From an uncultured Rhodospirillales bacterium (GTDB lineage: Bacteria; Pseudomonadota; Alphaproteobacteria; Acetobacterales; Acetobacteraceae): a DNA stretch of 17,930 nucleotides. Made by a program: the position numbers and the translations under genes. The notes under the pieces were generated by a model. The model did not search any database, was not told where the DNA came from, and saw only the letters and a list, made by a program, of their open reading frames with translations. This document shows, piece by piece, positions 8,208 to 14,512 of this stretch. The stretch is taken from contig CAIYPH010000117.1 in the NCBI GenBank assembly GCA_903928045.1, positions 1 to 17,930 of the forward strand, read 5' to 3'. Position 1 is the first letter of the stretch, and the number at the start of each line of letters is the position of its first letter.

Positions 8208-8881
8208 CAGGACCAACCCCGCCGCTCGAACAACGCCGCGTAGGCCAGGCGGAACACCAGGCGAAACAGCGTCGCCATCACCAGATACATCGCGAGCACC
8301 ACGGCATAGACCTCGAAGGCGCGGAACGTGCGGGATTGCAGCACATTGGCCGCCGATGTCAGCTCATCCGCCGAGACCGCCGAGACCACCGCCGAGCCCA
8401 GCAACAGCAGCACGAACTGGCTCGCCAGCGCCGGGAAAACCGCTTTCAGCGCTGGCCGGAAAATGATGAAGCGGAAAATCTGCACCGGCCGCAGCCCCAG
8501 CGCCTCGCCCGCCTCGATCTGCGCCCGCGGCACCGCCTCCACCCCCGCGCGCAGAATTTCGCTGGCATACGCGCCGAGATTCGTCGCCATGGTCAGCAAG
8601 GCGGCCTGATCGGGCGAGAGGCGGACGCCGGTCATCGGCAAGGCGAAGAACACGAAGAACAACTGCACCAGCAGCGGCGTGTTGCGGATCACCTCGACAT
8701 AGGCACGCACCACAATCCCCGCCCAGCGCGGCCCGCTCATCCGAGCGTAGGCGCAGATCACGGCGATCCCGAGCCCGGCCAGCACCGCGAGTGTGGTCAG
8801 CCGAATTGTCAGCCAGGCGCCTTGCAGCAGAGTATCAAAGGCCGCGAAGACCGCGCCGAACTGGAATGTGTAGGAGATCAC
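8207..8881 (-). CDS. Polar amino acid ABC transporter permease (first)
   Basis: This is an inner-membrane permease of the HisQ/GlnP type, about 224 residues from a GTG at 8881. It starts with the family-typical YTFQFGAVFAAFDTLLQGAW, carries IRNTPLLVQLFFVFFALP, and has an EAA loop reading EAGEALGLRPVQIFRF. The frame stays open to an ATG at 9013, but those 44 extra residues (many R, G, P) look non-coding and precede the normal permease N-terminus, so GTG 8881 is preferred with moderate certainty. It is the first gene of the five-gene minus-strand operon and is divergent from the dehydrogenase gene at 9106. Confidence 0.83.
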   Translation of the reverse strand: MISYTFQFGAVFAAFDTLLQGAWLTIRLTTLAVLAGLGIAVICAYARMSGPRWAGIVVRAYVEVIRNTPLLVQLFFVFFALPMTGVRLSPDQAALLTMATNLGAYASEILRAGVEAVPRAQIEAGEALGLRPVQIFRFIIFRPALKAVFPALASQFVLLLLGSAVVSAVSADELTSAANVLQSRTFRAFEVYAVVLAMYLVMATLFRLVFRLAYAALFERRGWS

Positions 8882-9027
8882 CCGGCGCGCGTCCCCACCA
8901 AGCGGACCACGGCGCCCCTTCCATCCCCGGACTCGCGATACGGGCCATATGCCGGCGCCATCCTCGGTCTCCCCATAGGCGCTCTGGCGGCGCACATGAG
9001 CGAAGTGGGGCATGCGGAATGGGGCGG

Positions 9028-9084
9028 GTCAAGTCATCGCATAGCGTGGCGATGGATCATGGCCGCGGGATCGCGCATGATCCA
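9028..9084. promoter_or_regulatory. Candidate operator region between divergent operons
   Basis: The spacer between the minus-strand transporter operon and the plus-strand dehydrogenase (8882-9105) holds a perfect 9-bp inverted repeat, TGGATCATG (9053-9061) and CATGATCCA (9076-9084), separated by 14 bases. It overlaps a second repeat, CATCGC (9035-9040) and GCGATG (9049-9054). CTTGAC on the minus strand (9028-9033) could be a -35 box for the transporter operon, but no convincing -10 was seen. Such symmetry fits a dimeric repressor or activator site. No regulator gene is present in the window. Confidence 0.35.
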
Positions 9085-9105
9085 CCCCACACCAAGGAAA
9101 CCGTC

Positions 9106-9888
9106 ATGCCCGCTCCTTTCTCCCTCGATACCTTCTCCCTCGCCGGCCGCGTCGCGCTGCTCACCGGCGCCTCACGTGGCCTCGGCCGGGCCATGGCCGA
9201 GGCGATGGCCCGCGTTGGCGCCCATGTCATCCTCAATGGGCGGGACCGCGCCGCGCTGGCGGAGGCCGTCGACGCCATCACGGGCGCCGGTTTCAGCGCC
9301 GAGGCGGCGGCCTTCGACGTCACCGACGAGGCCGCCGCCCAGGCCGCCATTGCCGATATCCTGGCTCGCCACGGGCGGATCGACATCTTCGTCGGCAATG
9401 CCGGCATCCAGCACCGCAAGCCCTTGCTGGAGTGGGAAACGGCCGATTTCACCCGCATCCTCACCACCCATCTCACCAGCCACTTCGCCCTCGCGCGCGA
9501 TGTCGCACGCCCCATGCTGGCCCAGGGCAAGGGGCGGATCATCTTCACCACCTCGATCATGGGCCCGCGCGTCGCCCGCCCCACCGTGCCCGGCTACGCC
9601 GCCGCCAAGGGCGCACTCGATGCGCTGACCCGGGCGCTCGCGGTCGAGCTCGGTCCCAGGGGCATTACCGTCAACGCCATCGCGCCCGGTTTCTTCGGCA
9701 CCGAGCTCAATACCGCCCTCGTCGCCAACCCCGAATTCACCGCCTGGGTCTCCGGCCGCACGCCGGTCGGCCGCTGGGGCGACCCCGGGGAGATCGCCGG
9801 CGCGGCGGTGTTCCTCGCCTCTGATGCCGCCTCCTACGTCAACGGCCACGTCCTCTACGTCGATGGCGGGCTGACGGTCGCGATGTGA
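9106..9888 (+). CDS. Short-chain dehydrogenase/reductase, gluconate 5-dehydrogenase-like
   Basis: This is a 260-residue classical SDR. The cofactor-binding TGASRGLG is at 20-27, DVTD at 71-74, GNAG (in place of the usual NNAG) at 97-100, catalytic S150, and Y164-x-x-x-K168. The tetrad Asn position is a histidine (H122, in THLTSHF). The C-terminal half, with GFFGTELNTALV, FTAWVSGRTPVGRWGDP and YVNGHVLYVDGG, resembles E. coli IdnO, so an NAD(P)-dependent sugar-acid or hydroxyacid dehydrogenase is likely. ATG 9106 follows AAGGAAA at a good distance; the frame extends upstream to 8791 but that part overlaps the divergent permease. The next gene follows after 36 bases, so the two are probably cotranscribed. 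Confidence 0.87.
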   Translation: MPAPFSLDTFSLAGRVALLTGASRGLGRAMAEAMARVGAHVILNGRDRAALAEAVDAITGAGFSAEAAAFDVTDEAAAQAAIADILARHGRIDIFVGNAGIQHRKPLLEWETADFTRILTTHLTSHFALARDVARPMLAQGKGRIIFTTSIMGPRVARPTVPGYAAAKGALDALTRALAVELGPRGITVNAIAPGFFGTELNTALVANPEFTAWVSGRTPVGRWGDPGEIAGAAVFLASDAASYVNGHVLYVDGGLTVAM

Positions 9889-9924
9889 TGCGATATGGAC
9901 GCCGTCCAGAACAAGGGACGCACC

Positions 9925-10692
9925 ATGACCGAGACTGAAGGCCTGCCCACACTCTCCGTGACCGGCCACCGCGCGACGATCCGTCTGAACCGCCCCTCGG
10001 TCCATAACCGCATCGAGCCCGATGACATCGTCGAGATGATGCGCCTGTTCGACCTGGTGGACGCCGCCCACGACATCCGGGTGCTGGTGCTCGCCGCCGG
10101 CGGCAAATCCTTCAGCTCCGGCTTCCACATCCAGTCGATCGGCACCCGCGCGGACTCCACCACCGCGGGCTTCGACGCCATGACCGACCGGCTCGAGCGC
10201 GTTCGCGTGCCGTCCATCGCGGCGCTGAACGGCGGCGTCTACGGCGGCTCCACCGACATGGCGCTGTCCTGCGATTTCCGCATCGGCGTGCATGGTATGA
10301 GCATGTTCATGCCGGCCGCACGGCTTGGGCTGCACTACTACCCCGGCGGCATGCAGCGCTACGTCAGCCGCCTCGGCGTCGATACCGCCAAGCGCCTGTT
10401 CCTCACGGCCGAACGCCTCGGCGCGGAGGAACTGCTGCGCATCGGTTTCCTCACCGACCTCGTCGCCCCCGAGGCCCTCGCCGCCACCGTCGAGGCCCGT
10501 GCCGCCATGATCGAGGCCAATGCGCCGCTCGCGGTGCAAGGGATGAAACTGGCGCTGAACGATATCGCCCGTGGCGACGCCAACCTCACACGGATCGCCG
10601 AGCGCGCCTCCGCCGTCGCTGCGTCCGCTGACCTGCAGGAAGGCCGCCAGGCCTGGGTCGAGAAGCGCGCTCCGCGGTTCAGGGGAGTCTGA
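9925..10692 (+). CDS. Crotonase (enoyl-CoA hydratase/isomerase) family protein
   Basis: This 255-residue crotonase-fold protein probably acts on an acyl-CoA thioester. The first oxyanion-hole segment is KSFSSGFHI (61-69) and the second is LNGGVYGGSTDMAL (101-114). The two glutamates of typical hydratases are absent: the first position is D111 and the second, in the MPAARLGL block, is A131. It belongs to a divergent subgroup with FMPAARLGLHYYP, so simple hydratase activity is doubtful; isomerase, lyase or hydrolase chemistry is possible. ATG 9925 is preferred because AAGGGA lies just upstream; an in-frame ATG at 9895 would add ten residues. It lies 36 bases after the SDR gene and its end faces the rplI operon terminator. 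Confidence 0.82.
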   Translation: MTETEGLPTLSVTGHRATIRLNRPSVHNRIEPDDIVEMMRLFDLVDAAHDIRVLVLAAGGKSFSSGFHIQSIGTRADSTTAGFDAMTDRLERVRVPSIAALNGGVYGGSTDMALSCDFRIGVHGMSMFMPAARLGLHYYPGGMQRYVSRLGVDTAKRLFLTAERLGAEELLRIGFLTDLVAPEALAATVEARAAMIEANAPLAVQGMKLALNDIARGDANLTRIAERASAVAASADLQEGRQAWVEKRAPRFRGV

Positions 10693-10730
10693 ACCAGCAC
10701 GCTGACGCACTCGCGCCCCGCGGTACATCG

Positions 10731-10769
10731 AAAAACCCCGCCGCGGTCACATCAGTGACCATGGCGGGG
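10731..10769 (-). terminator. Intrinsic terminator of rpsF-rpsR-rplI
   Basis: CCCCGCC (10736-10742) pairs with GGCGGGG (10763-10769), and inside it GGTCAC (10745-10750) pairs with GTGACC (10755-10760) around the loop ATCA. On the minus strand the stem is followed by TTTTT (10731-10735), a textbook Rho-independent terminator about 66 bases after the rplI stop. The stem may also slow read-through from the converging crotonase gene, though no T-run follows it on that strand. Confidence 0.88.
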
Positions 10770-10835
10770 GCTTCGGACTCGATCGACAGACTGAAACCAA
10801 GCGCCTGACCGCGAGACCGCGGCCGGGCGGAATCG

Positions 10836-11396
10836 TCAGACCTCTTCTTCCTGCTGGTCGAGCAGCGCCTCAAGCCCGACGACATCGGGTTCCTCGGCGG
10901 CCTGGCCGACCGCCTCGCCGCGCGTCTGCTTATCGGCTTCCTCGACCGAACGGGCCACGTTGACCGTCACCGTCATCGAGACTTCCGGATGCAGCACGAC
11001 GCGCACCTTGGTGAGGCCCAGGGTCTTGATCGGCTGGTCCAGCACGATCTGGCTGCGCACCACGGTCAGACCGCCGGCGGTGCAGCCCTCGGCGATATCC
11101 CGCGAGGAGACCGAACCGTAGAGGCTGCCGGATTCGCCGGCCTGGCGGATGATCACCACCGAAAGCCCGCCCACCCGCTCGGCAACACGCTCGGCCTCAT
11201 CGCGCCGTTTGATGTTCTGGGCTTCGAGCTGGGCCCGCTGCTCCTCGAACTTCGCGAGGTTGTCCTTATTGGCGCGGATCGCCTTCTTCTGCGGCAGCAG
11301 GAAGTTGCGGGCATAACCCGGCTTCACCTTCACCCGCTCGCCCATCTGCCCCAGCTTCTCGACGCGCTGCAGCAGGATCAGTTCCACTTGTGCCAT
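10836..11396 (-). CDS. rplI: 50S ribosomal protein L9
   Basis: L9 binds 23S rRNA and bridges two lobes through a long helix. The protein has 186 residues. The N-terminal signature [20 protein letters not shown] is clear (about 15-34), followed by the connecting helix and the C-terminal RNA-binding domain ([10 protein letters not shown]). The last 35 or so residues form an acidic tail (EEADKQ to DQQEEEV) longer than in E. coli L9 (149 residues). The start at 11396 has GAGGAG upstream. The frame reaches back to 11570 but that part lies inside rpsR. It is the last gene of the ribosomal operon. Confidence 0.97.
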   Translation of the reverse strand: MAQVELILLQRVEKLGQMGERVKVKPGYARNFLLPQKKAIRANKDNLAKFEEQRAQLEAQNIKRRDEAERVAERVGGLSVVIIRQAGESGSLYGSVSSRDIAEGCTAGGLTVVRSQIVLDQPIKTLGLTKVRVVLHPEVSMTVTVNVARSVEEADKQTRGEAVGQAAEEPDVVGLEALLDQQEEEV

Positions 11397-11409
11397 TGCT
11401 CTGCGCTCC

Positions 11410-11691
11410 TCAGGCCACGGTGTAGGGCAGGAGGGCGAGGAAGCGGGCGCGCTTGATGGCGTTGGCCAGCTCGCGCTGCTTCTTGGCCGACACCGCGGTG
11501 ATGCGGCTCGGTACGATCTTGCCGCGCTCGGAGAGGAAGCGCGACAGCAGGCGCACGTCCTTGTAGTCAATCACCGGTGCGCCAGCGCCCGAGAACGGGC
11601 AGGACTTGCGGCGGCGGTAGAACGGCCGGCGGGCGCCCACGGCGGAGCGGCGGGCGGCGGGGTTGACGTCTTCGCGATCAGTGTCGGACAT
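11410..11691 (-). CDS. rpsR: 30S ribosomal protein S18
   Basis: This 93-residue protein of the small-subunit platform binds 16S rRNA with S6. The conserved blocks are [15 protein letters not shown], the central [19 protein letters not shown] and [30 protein letters not shown] hydrophilic N-terminal extension of about 20 residues precedes the core. The Shine-Dalgarno GAGGAG overlaps the end of rpsF, whose stop is 5 bases before this ATG, so translation of the two binding partners is closely linked. Confidence 0.97.
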   Translation of the reverse strand: MSDTDREDVNPAARRSAVGARRPFYRRRKSCPFSGAGAPVIDYKDVRLLSRFLSERGKIVPSRITAVSAKKQRELANAIKRARFLALLPYTVA

Positions 11692-11696
11692 CGCTC

Positions 11697-12212
11697 TTAC
11701 TCCTCAATGCCACGGAATTCGCTGCGGAACTCTTCGCCACGCGAATCATCGCGGGCGCGGAACTCCTCGCGGTCGTCATAGCCACGCTTGCGGCCGCTAT
11801 CGAAGCGCCCGGCAGCCTTCGGCCCGCGGAAGCTCTTCTCGCGATCGTCGGACTTGCGCGACAGGATCGCGCTCGGGACGTCGTCGATCGCGTCCACGCG
11901 AATGGTCATGAAGCGCAGAATGTCTTCGTTGAGGCGCAACTGCCGCTCCATCTCGTTGATCGAGGCGGGCTTCGCGTCAATGCCGAGGAGCATGTAGTGC
12001 CCCTTGCGGTTCTTCTTGATGCGATAGGCAAGGCTGCGCAGGCCCCAGTATTCGCGCTTCTTGATGCATTCCGGCCCGCGGATCTCATCCGCAGGCGGCG
12101 GCGCCACGCCGGCCTCGGCGTCAATCTGCGCGCCGATTCCGTCGGCGATGAGCTCGACCTGCTGTTGCGTGACGTCATTGCGTGCGATGAACACGCATTC
12201 GTAAAGCGGCAT
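11697..12212 (-). CDS. rpsF: 30S ribosomal protein S6
   Basis: S6 is the partner of S18 on the 30S platform. The N-terminus [13 protein letters not shown] and the core [19 protein letters not shown], with [13 protein letters not shown], make the call safe. The protein has 171 residues. A charged C-terminal tail rich in R, D, E and F (from about 120) is common in this family. Between QIDAEAG and KKREYW there is an extra stretch, [15 protein letters not shown], that I do not recall in other S6 proteins. ATG 12212 has AGAGGGGG upstream. It is the first gene of the operon and is divergent from fabD. Confidence 0.96.
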   Translation of the reverse strand: MPLYECVFIARNDVTQQQVELIADGIGAQIDAEAGVAPPPADEIRGPECIKKREYWGLRSLAYRIKKNRKGHYMLLGIDAKPASINEMERQLRLNEDILRFMTIRVDAIDDVPSAILSRKSDDREKSFRGPKAAGRFDSGRKRGYDDREEFRARDDSRGEEFRSEFRGIEE

Positions 12213-12278
12213 ATGACCCCCTCTGGATTGTCAGCCCCGGACCGGATGAGTCCCGCGCCGGGATGGCGCGTGGGCATA

Positions 12279-12303
12279 GCCGGGAGACACCGTCTCTCCC
12301 GGC
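12279..12303 (-). promoter_or_regulatory. Hairpin in the rpsF mRNA leader
   Basis: GCCGGGAGA (12279-12287) and TCTCCCGGC (12295-12303) form a perfect 9-bp inverted repeat with a 7-base loop. It begins about 7 bases after the predicted rpsF transcription start. Many bacteria control rpsF through an S6:S18-binding leader hairpin. This one could play that role, but the CCG-type loop of the known motif is not seen on the transcribed strand, so the assignment is an inference. Confidence 0.4.
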
Positions 12304-12316
12304 AGGGAAGCGGCGG

Positions 12317-12344
12317 CTTATACAGCGATCCCGCCGCGATGCAA
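12317..12344 (-). promoter_or_regulatory. Predicted promoter of the rpsF operon
   Basis: On the minus strand TTGCAT (12344-12339) is separated by 16 bases from TATAAG (12322-12317). Taking CTTGCA as the -35 box instead gives 17. This is a good sigma70-type match, with an expected start near 12310 and a leader of about 98 bases containing the 12279-12303 hairpin. Confidence 0.6.
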
Positions 12345-12380
12345 GCCCAACCCGCCGCCGCTGCCAATCCGCCCCGGGAT

Positions 12381-12409
12381 TTGACACCTCGCGGGCCTGC
12401 CGTTACCCC
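12381..12409 (+). promoter_or_regulatory. Predicted promoter of fabD
   Basis: TTGACA at 12381-12386 is a perfect -35 box. Seventeen bases later is TACCCC (12404-12409), a weak -10 of a kind tolerated in GC-rich alphaproteobacteria. The start site would be near 12416, about 20 bases before the fabD ATG. The -10 box is the uncertain part. Confidence 0.4.
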
Positions 12410-12435
12410 GCTGACAAGAATATGGGAGAGACCCG

Positions 12436-13395
12436 ATGCCCGTGCACGCTTTCGTTTTCCCCGGCCAGGGCAGCCAGGCGCCCGGCATGGGGCGCGACCT
12501 CGCCGCCGCCTTCGCCGCCGCGCGCGAGGTCTTCCAGGAGGTCGACGATACGCTCGGCCAGAAACTGTCCAAGCTGATGTTCGAGGGCCCGGCCGAGGAG
12601 CTGACCCTGACCGAGAACGCTCAGCCGGCCCTGATGGCCCACTCCCTCGCCGTGCTGCGCGTGCTCGAAGCCGAGGGCGGCTTCAAGCTGGCCGACCGCG
12701 CCGTCGTCGTTGCTGGCCATTCCCTCGGCGAATACTCCGCGCTCGCCGCCGCCGGCAGCTTCTCCATCGCCGCTGCCGCCCGGCTGCTCAAGCTGCGCGG
12801 CCAGGCTATGCAAAAGGCCGTCCCCGCCGGCGAAGGCGCCATGGCCGCGCTGCTGGGCTGCGAATTGCCGCTCGCCATCGAGATCTGCGAAGCCGCCGCC
12901 GAGGCGCCGGACGGCAAGCGTGAGGTGATCGACCCCGCCAACGACAATGGCGGCGGCCAGGTGGTGGTCTCCGGCGCCAAGGCCGCGGTCGAACGCGCCT
13001 GCGAGATATCAAAGGCGCGCGGCGTGAAGCGCGCCATGATGCTGCCAGTCTCCGCCCCCTTCCATTGCCGCCTGATGTCCCCGGCCGCCGACGCCATGGC
13101 CGAGGCCCTCGAACGCACGCCTCCCGCCGCCCCCGCCGTCCCGCTGATCGCCAATGTCGCCGCCGCCAAGGTGACCGCCCCCGCGGAAATCGCCCGCCTG
13201 CTGGTCGCGCAGGTGACCGCCACCGTGCGCTGGCGCGAATGCGTGCTGGCGATGAACGCGCTCGGCGTCGACTCCTATCTCGAACTCGGCTCCGGCAAGG
13301 TACTCACCGGCATCGCCAAGCGCCTCGCCCCGGACGCTGCCGCCACGTCCGCCGGCACGCCCTCCGACATCGAAGCCCTGCTCAAGACCCTCTAG
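12436..13395 (+). CDS. fabD: Malonyl-CoA:ACP transacylase
   Basis: FabD loads malonyl groups from CoA onto acyl carrier protein for fatty acid elongation (EC 2.3.1.39). The protein has 319 residues, close to the usual 310. The N-terminal FVFPGQGSQAPGMG is diagnostic. The nucleophile is S96 in GHSLGE, the malonate-binding arginine is R121 in LRGQAM, and the catalytic histidine is H210 in SAPFHC. ATG 12436 is preceded by GGGAGAG. fabG follows after 9 bases. The gene is divergent from rpsF. Confidence 0.96.
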   Translation: MPVHAFVFPGQGSQAPGMGRDLAAAFAAAREVFQEVDDTLGQKLSKLMFEGPAEELTLTENAQPALMAHSLAVLRVLEAEGGFKLADRAVVVAGHSLGEYSALAAAGSFSIAAAARLLKLRGQAMQKAVPAGEGAMAALLGCELPLAIEICEAAAEAPDGKREVIDPANDNGGGQVVVSGAKAAVERACEISKARGVKRAMMLPVSAPFHCRLMSPAADAMAEALERTPPAAPAVPLIANVAAAKVTAPAEIARLLVAQVTATVRWRECVLAMNALGVDSYLELGSGKVLTGIAKRLAPDAAATSAGTPSDIEALLKTL

Positions 13396-13404
13396 GAGAC
13401 CGCC

Positions 13405-14142
13405 ATGTTCCGTCTCGATGGGAAGACCGCCCTGGTCACCGGCGCCTCCGGCGGCATCGGCGCCGCCATCGCCGCCGCGCTGCATGCCCAGGGCGCCATT
13501 GTCGTGCTCTCCGGCACCCGCCGCGACGCGCTCGACGCCGTCGCCGCCGCGCTCGGCGAGCGCGCTTTCGTCTGCCCCGCCGACCTCAAGGACCCCGCGG
13601 CACCGGACGCCCTGGTGGCCGCCGCCGAAGCCGCCGGCGGGCCAATCTCCATCCTCGTCAACAACGCCGGCTTCACGCGGGACATGCTGGCCCTGCGCAT
13701 GAAGGACGAGGACTGGCAGGCAGTGCTCGACGTCGACCTCACCGCCCCCTTCCGCCTTGCCCGCGCCACGCTCAAGGGCATGCTGCGCCGGCGCGAGGGC
13801 CGCATCATCGGCATCGGCTCCATCGTCGGCGCCACCGGCAATCCCGGCCAGGCCAACTACGCCGCCGCCAAGGCAGGCCTGGTCGGCATGACCAAGGCGA
13901 TCGCCCTCGAAGTCGCCAGCCGCAACGTCACCGTCAACATGATCGCCCCCGGCTTCATCGCGACGCCGATGACCGACGCGCTGACCGACGCCCAGAAGGC
14001 CAAGCTCAACGAGCAGATCCCCCTCGGCCGCATGGGCACGCCAGCCGACATCGCCGCCGCCGTGGTCTATCTCGCCGCCCCCGAGGCCGCCTGGATCACC
14101 GGCGCCACGCTGCACGTCAACGGCGGCATGGCGATGCTGTGA
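13405..14142 (+). CDS. fabG: 3-oxoacyl-ACP reductase FabG
   Basis: FabG carries out the NADPH-dependent reduction of 3-oxoacyl-ACP in fatty acid elongation (EC 1.1.1.100). The protein has 245 residues, with TGASGGIG at 12-19, NNAGFTRD at about 86-93, S139, Y152 and K156 (YAAAK) and a typical C-terminus VNGGMAML. The blocks GNPGQANYAAAKAGLVGMTK and APGFIATPMTDAL are FabG-specific. At the Asn110-equivalent of the SDR tetrad there is D111 (VLDVDLTAPF). AGGAG lies just before the ATG, and fabD is 9 bases upstream. The usual neighbour acpP does not follow. Confidence 0.93.
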   Translation: MFRLDGKTALVTGASGGIGAAIAAALHAQGAIVVLSGTRRDALDAVAAALGERAFVCPADLKDPAAPDALVAAAEAAGGPISILVNNAGFTRDMLALRMKDEDWQAVLDVDLTAPFRLARATLKGMLRRREGRIIGIGSIVGATGNPGQANYAAAKAGLVGMTKAIALEVASRNVTVNMIAPGFIATPMTDALTDAQKAKLNEQIPLGRMGTPADIAAAVVYLAAPEAAWITGATLHVNGGMAML

Positions 14143-14181
14143 CACACACCGGCGGTTTCGCTTCGCCGGCAGTTTGTGTCA
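14140..14181 (+). other. Long imperfect hairpin after fabG
   Basis: TGACACA (14140-14146, starting with the fabG stop codon) pairs with TGTGTCA (14175-14181). CCGGCG (14149-14154) pairs with CGCCGG (14164-14169) around a 9-base loop, with a small internal bulge. There is no T-run, so it is not a standard intrinsic terminator. It may protect the fabD-fabG mRNA 3' end or reduce read-through into the next gene. Confidence 0.5.
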
Positions 14182-14206
14182 TCATGGCGCCAACAGGAGA
14201 ACTCGG

Positions 14207-14455
14207 ATGCGCGCGATTTTTGTCATGATCAAATGCGACATGGGCAAGGTCTACACCGTGGCGAAGGAGGCGGTGGACACCATCCCCGAGCTCTCCGAGC
14301 TGCATTCCACCTCCGGCCAGTACGACCTGCTCGGCAAGTTCTATCTCGAACCGGACCAGGACACCGGCCTGTTCGTCACCGAGAAACTGCAAACCCTGCC
14401 CGGGGTGAAAGACACCTACACCCTGGTGACGTTCAACGCCTTCGCCGGCCGGTAA
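14207..14455 (+). CDS. Stand-alone Lrp/AsnC ligand-binding (RAM) domain protein
   Basis: This small protein of 82 residues consists only of the alpha-beta effector-binding domain of Lrp/AsnC regulators, with no helix-turn-helix. Typical features are the opening strand AIFVMIKCDMGKVYTVA, the STSGQYDLLGKFYLE block, where Lrp proteins carry their G-x-x-D ligand motif, and the closing VKDTYTLVTFNAF. Such single-domain proteins form oligomers and bind amino acids; their targets are mostly unknown. ATG 14207 has AGGAGA 6 bases upstream, and the open frame upstream to 14174 is not needed. It lies 64 bases downstream of fabG, past a hairpin, and ends just before a palindromic repeat. Confidence 0.8.
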   Translation: MRAIFVMIKCDMGKVYTVAKEAVDTIPELSELHSTSGQYDLLGKFYLEPDQDTGLFVTEKLQTLPGVKDTYTLVTFNAFAGR

Positions 14456-14458
14456 GTA

Positions 14459-14512
14459 GCACAACAGATAGAAAGTTTTTGCTTCTTTTTCCAAAAAGAA
14501 GCGCTTGCTTCC
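14459..14512 (+). repeat. AT-rich palindromic repeat, copy 1 (3' side of recQ)
   Basis: A unit that begins GCACAACAGATAGAAAG and ends GCTTCC. Its core is a perfect 10-bp inverted repeat, GCTTCTTTTT (14481-14490) and AAAAAGAAGC (14493-14502), with loop CC. It is nearly identical over about 45 bases to the reverse complement of copy 2 (16407-16459). It ends directly at the recQ stop codon. Read on the minus strand, GAAGC-AAGC-GCTTC followed by TTTTT is a plausible intrinsic terminator for recQ. Confidence 0.85.

Noticed and set aside
8336..9628. 430-codon plus-strand open frame antisense to the permease and overlapping the SDR in another frame
   Set aside because: Biased composition (R, Q, H, then P, S) and no motif; a shadow of the real genes.
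9172..10728. 518-codon minus-strand open frame across the SDR and crotonase genes
   Set aside because: Rich in G, A, H, D with no recognisable domain; both sense genes have clear motifs and ribosome-binding sites.
10693..10835. Small gene in the gap between the crotonase gene and rplI
   Set aside because: The gap is taken up by the terminator hairpin and short low-quality frames; nothing resembling a gene start was seen.
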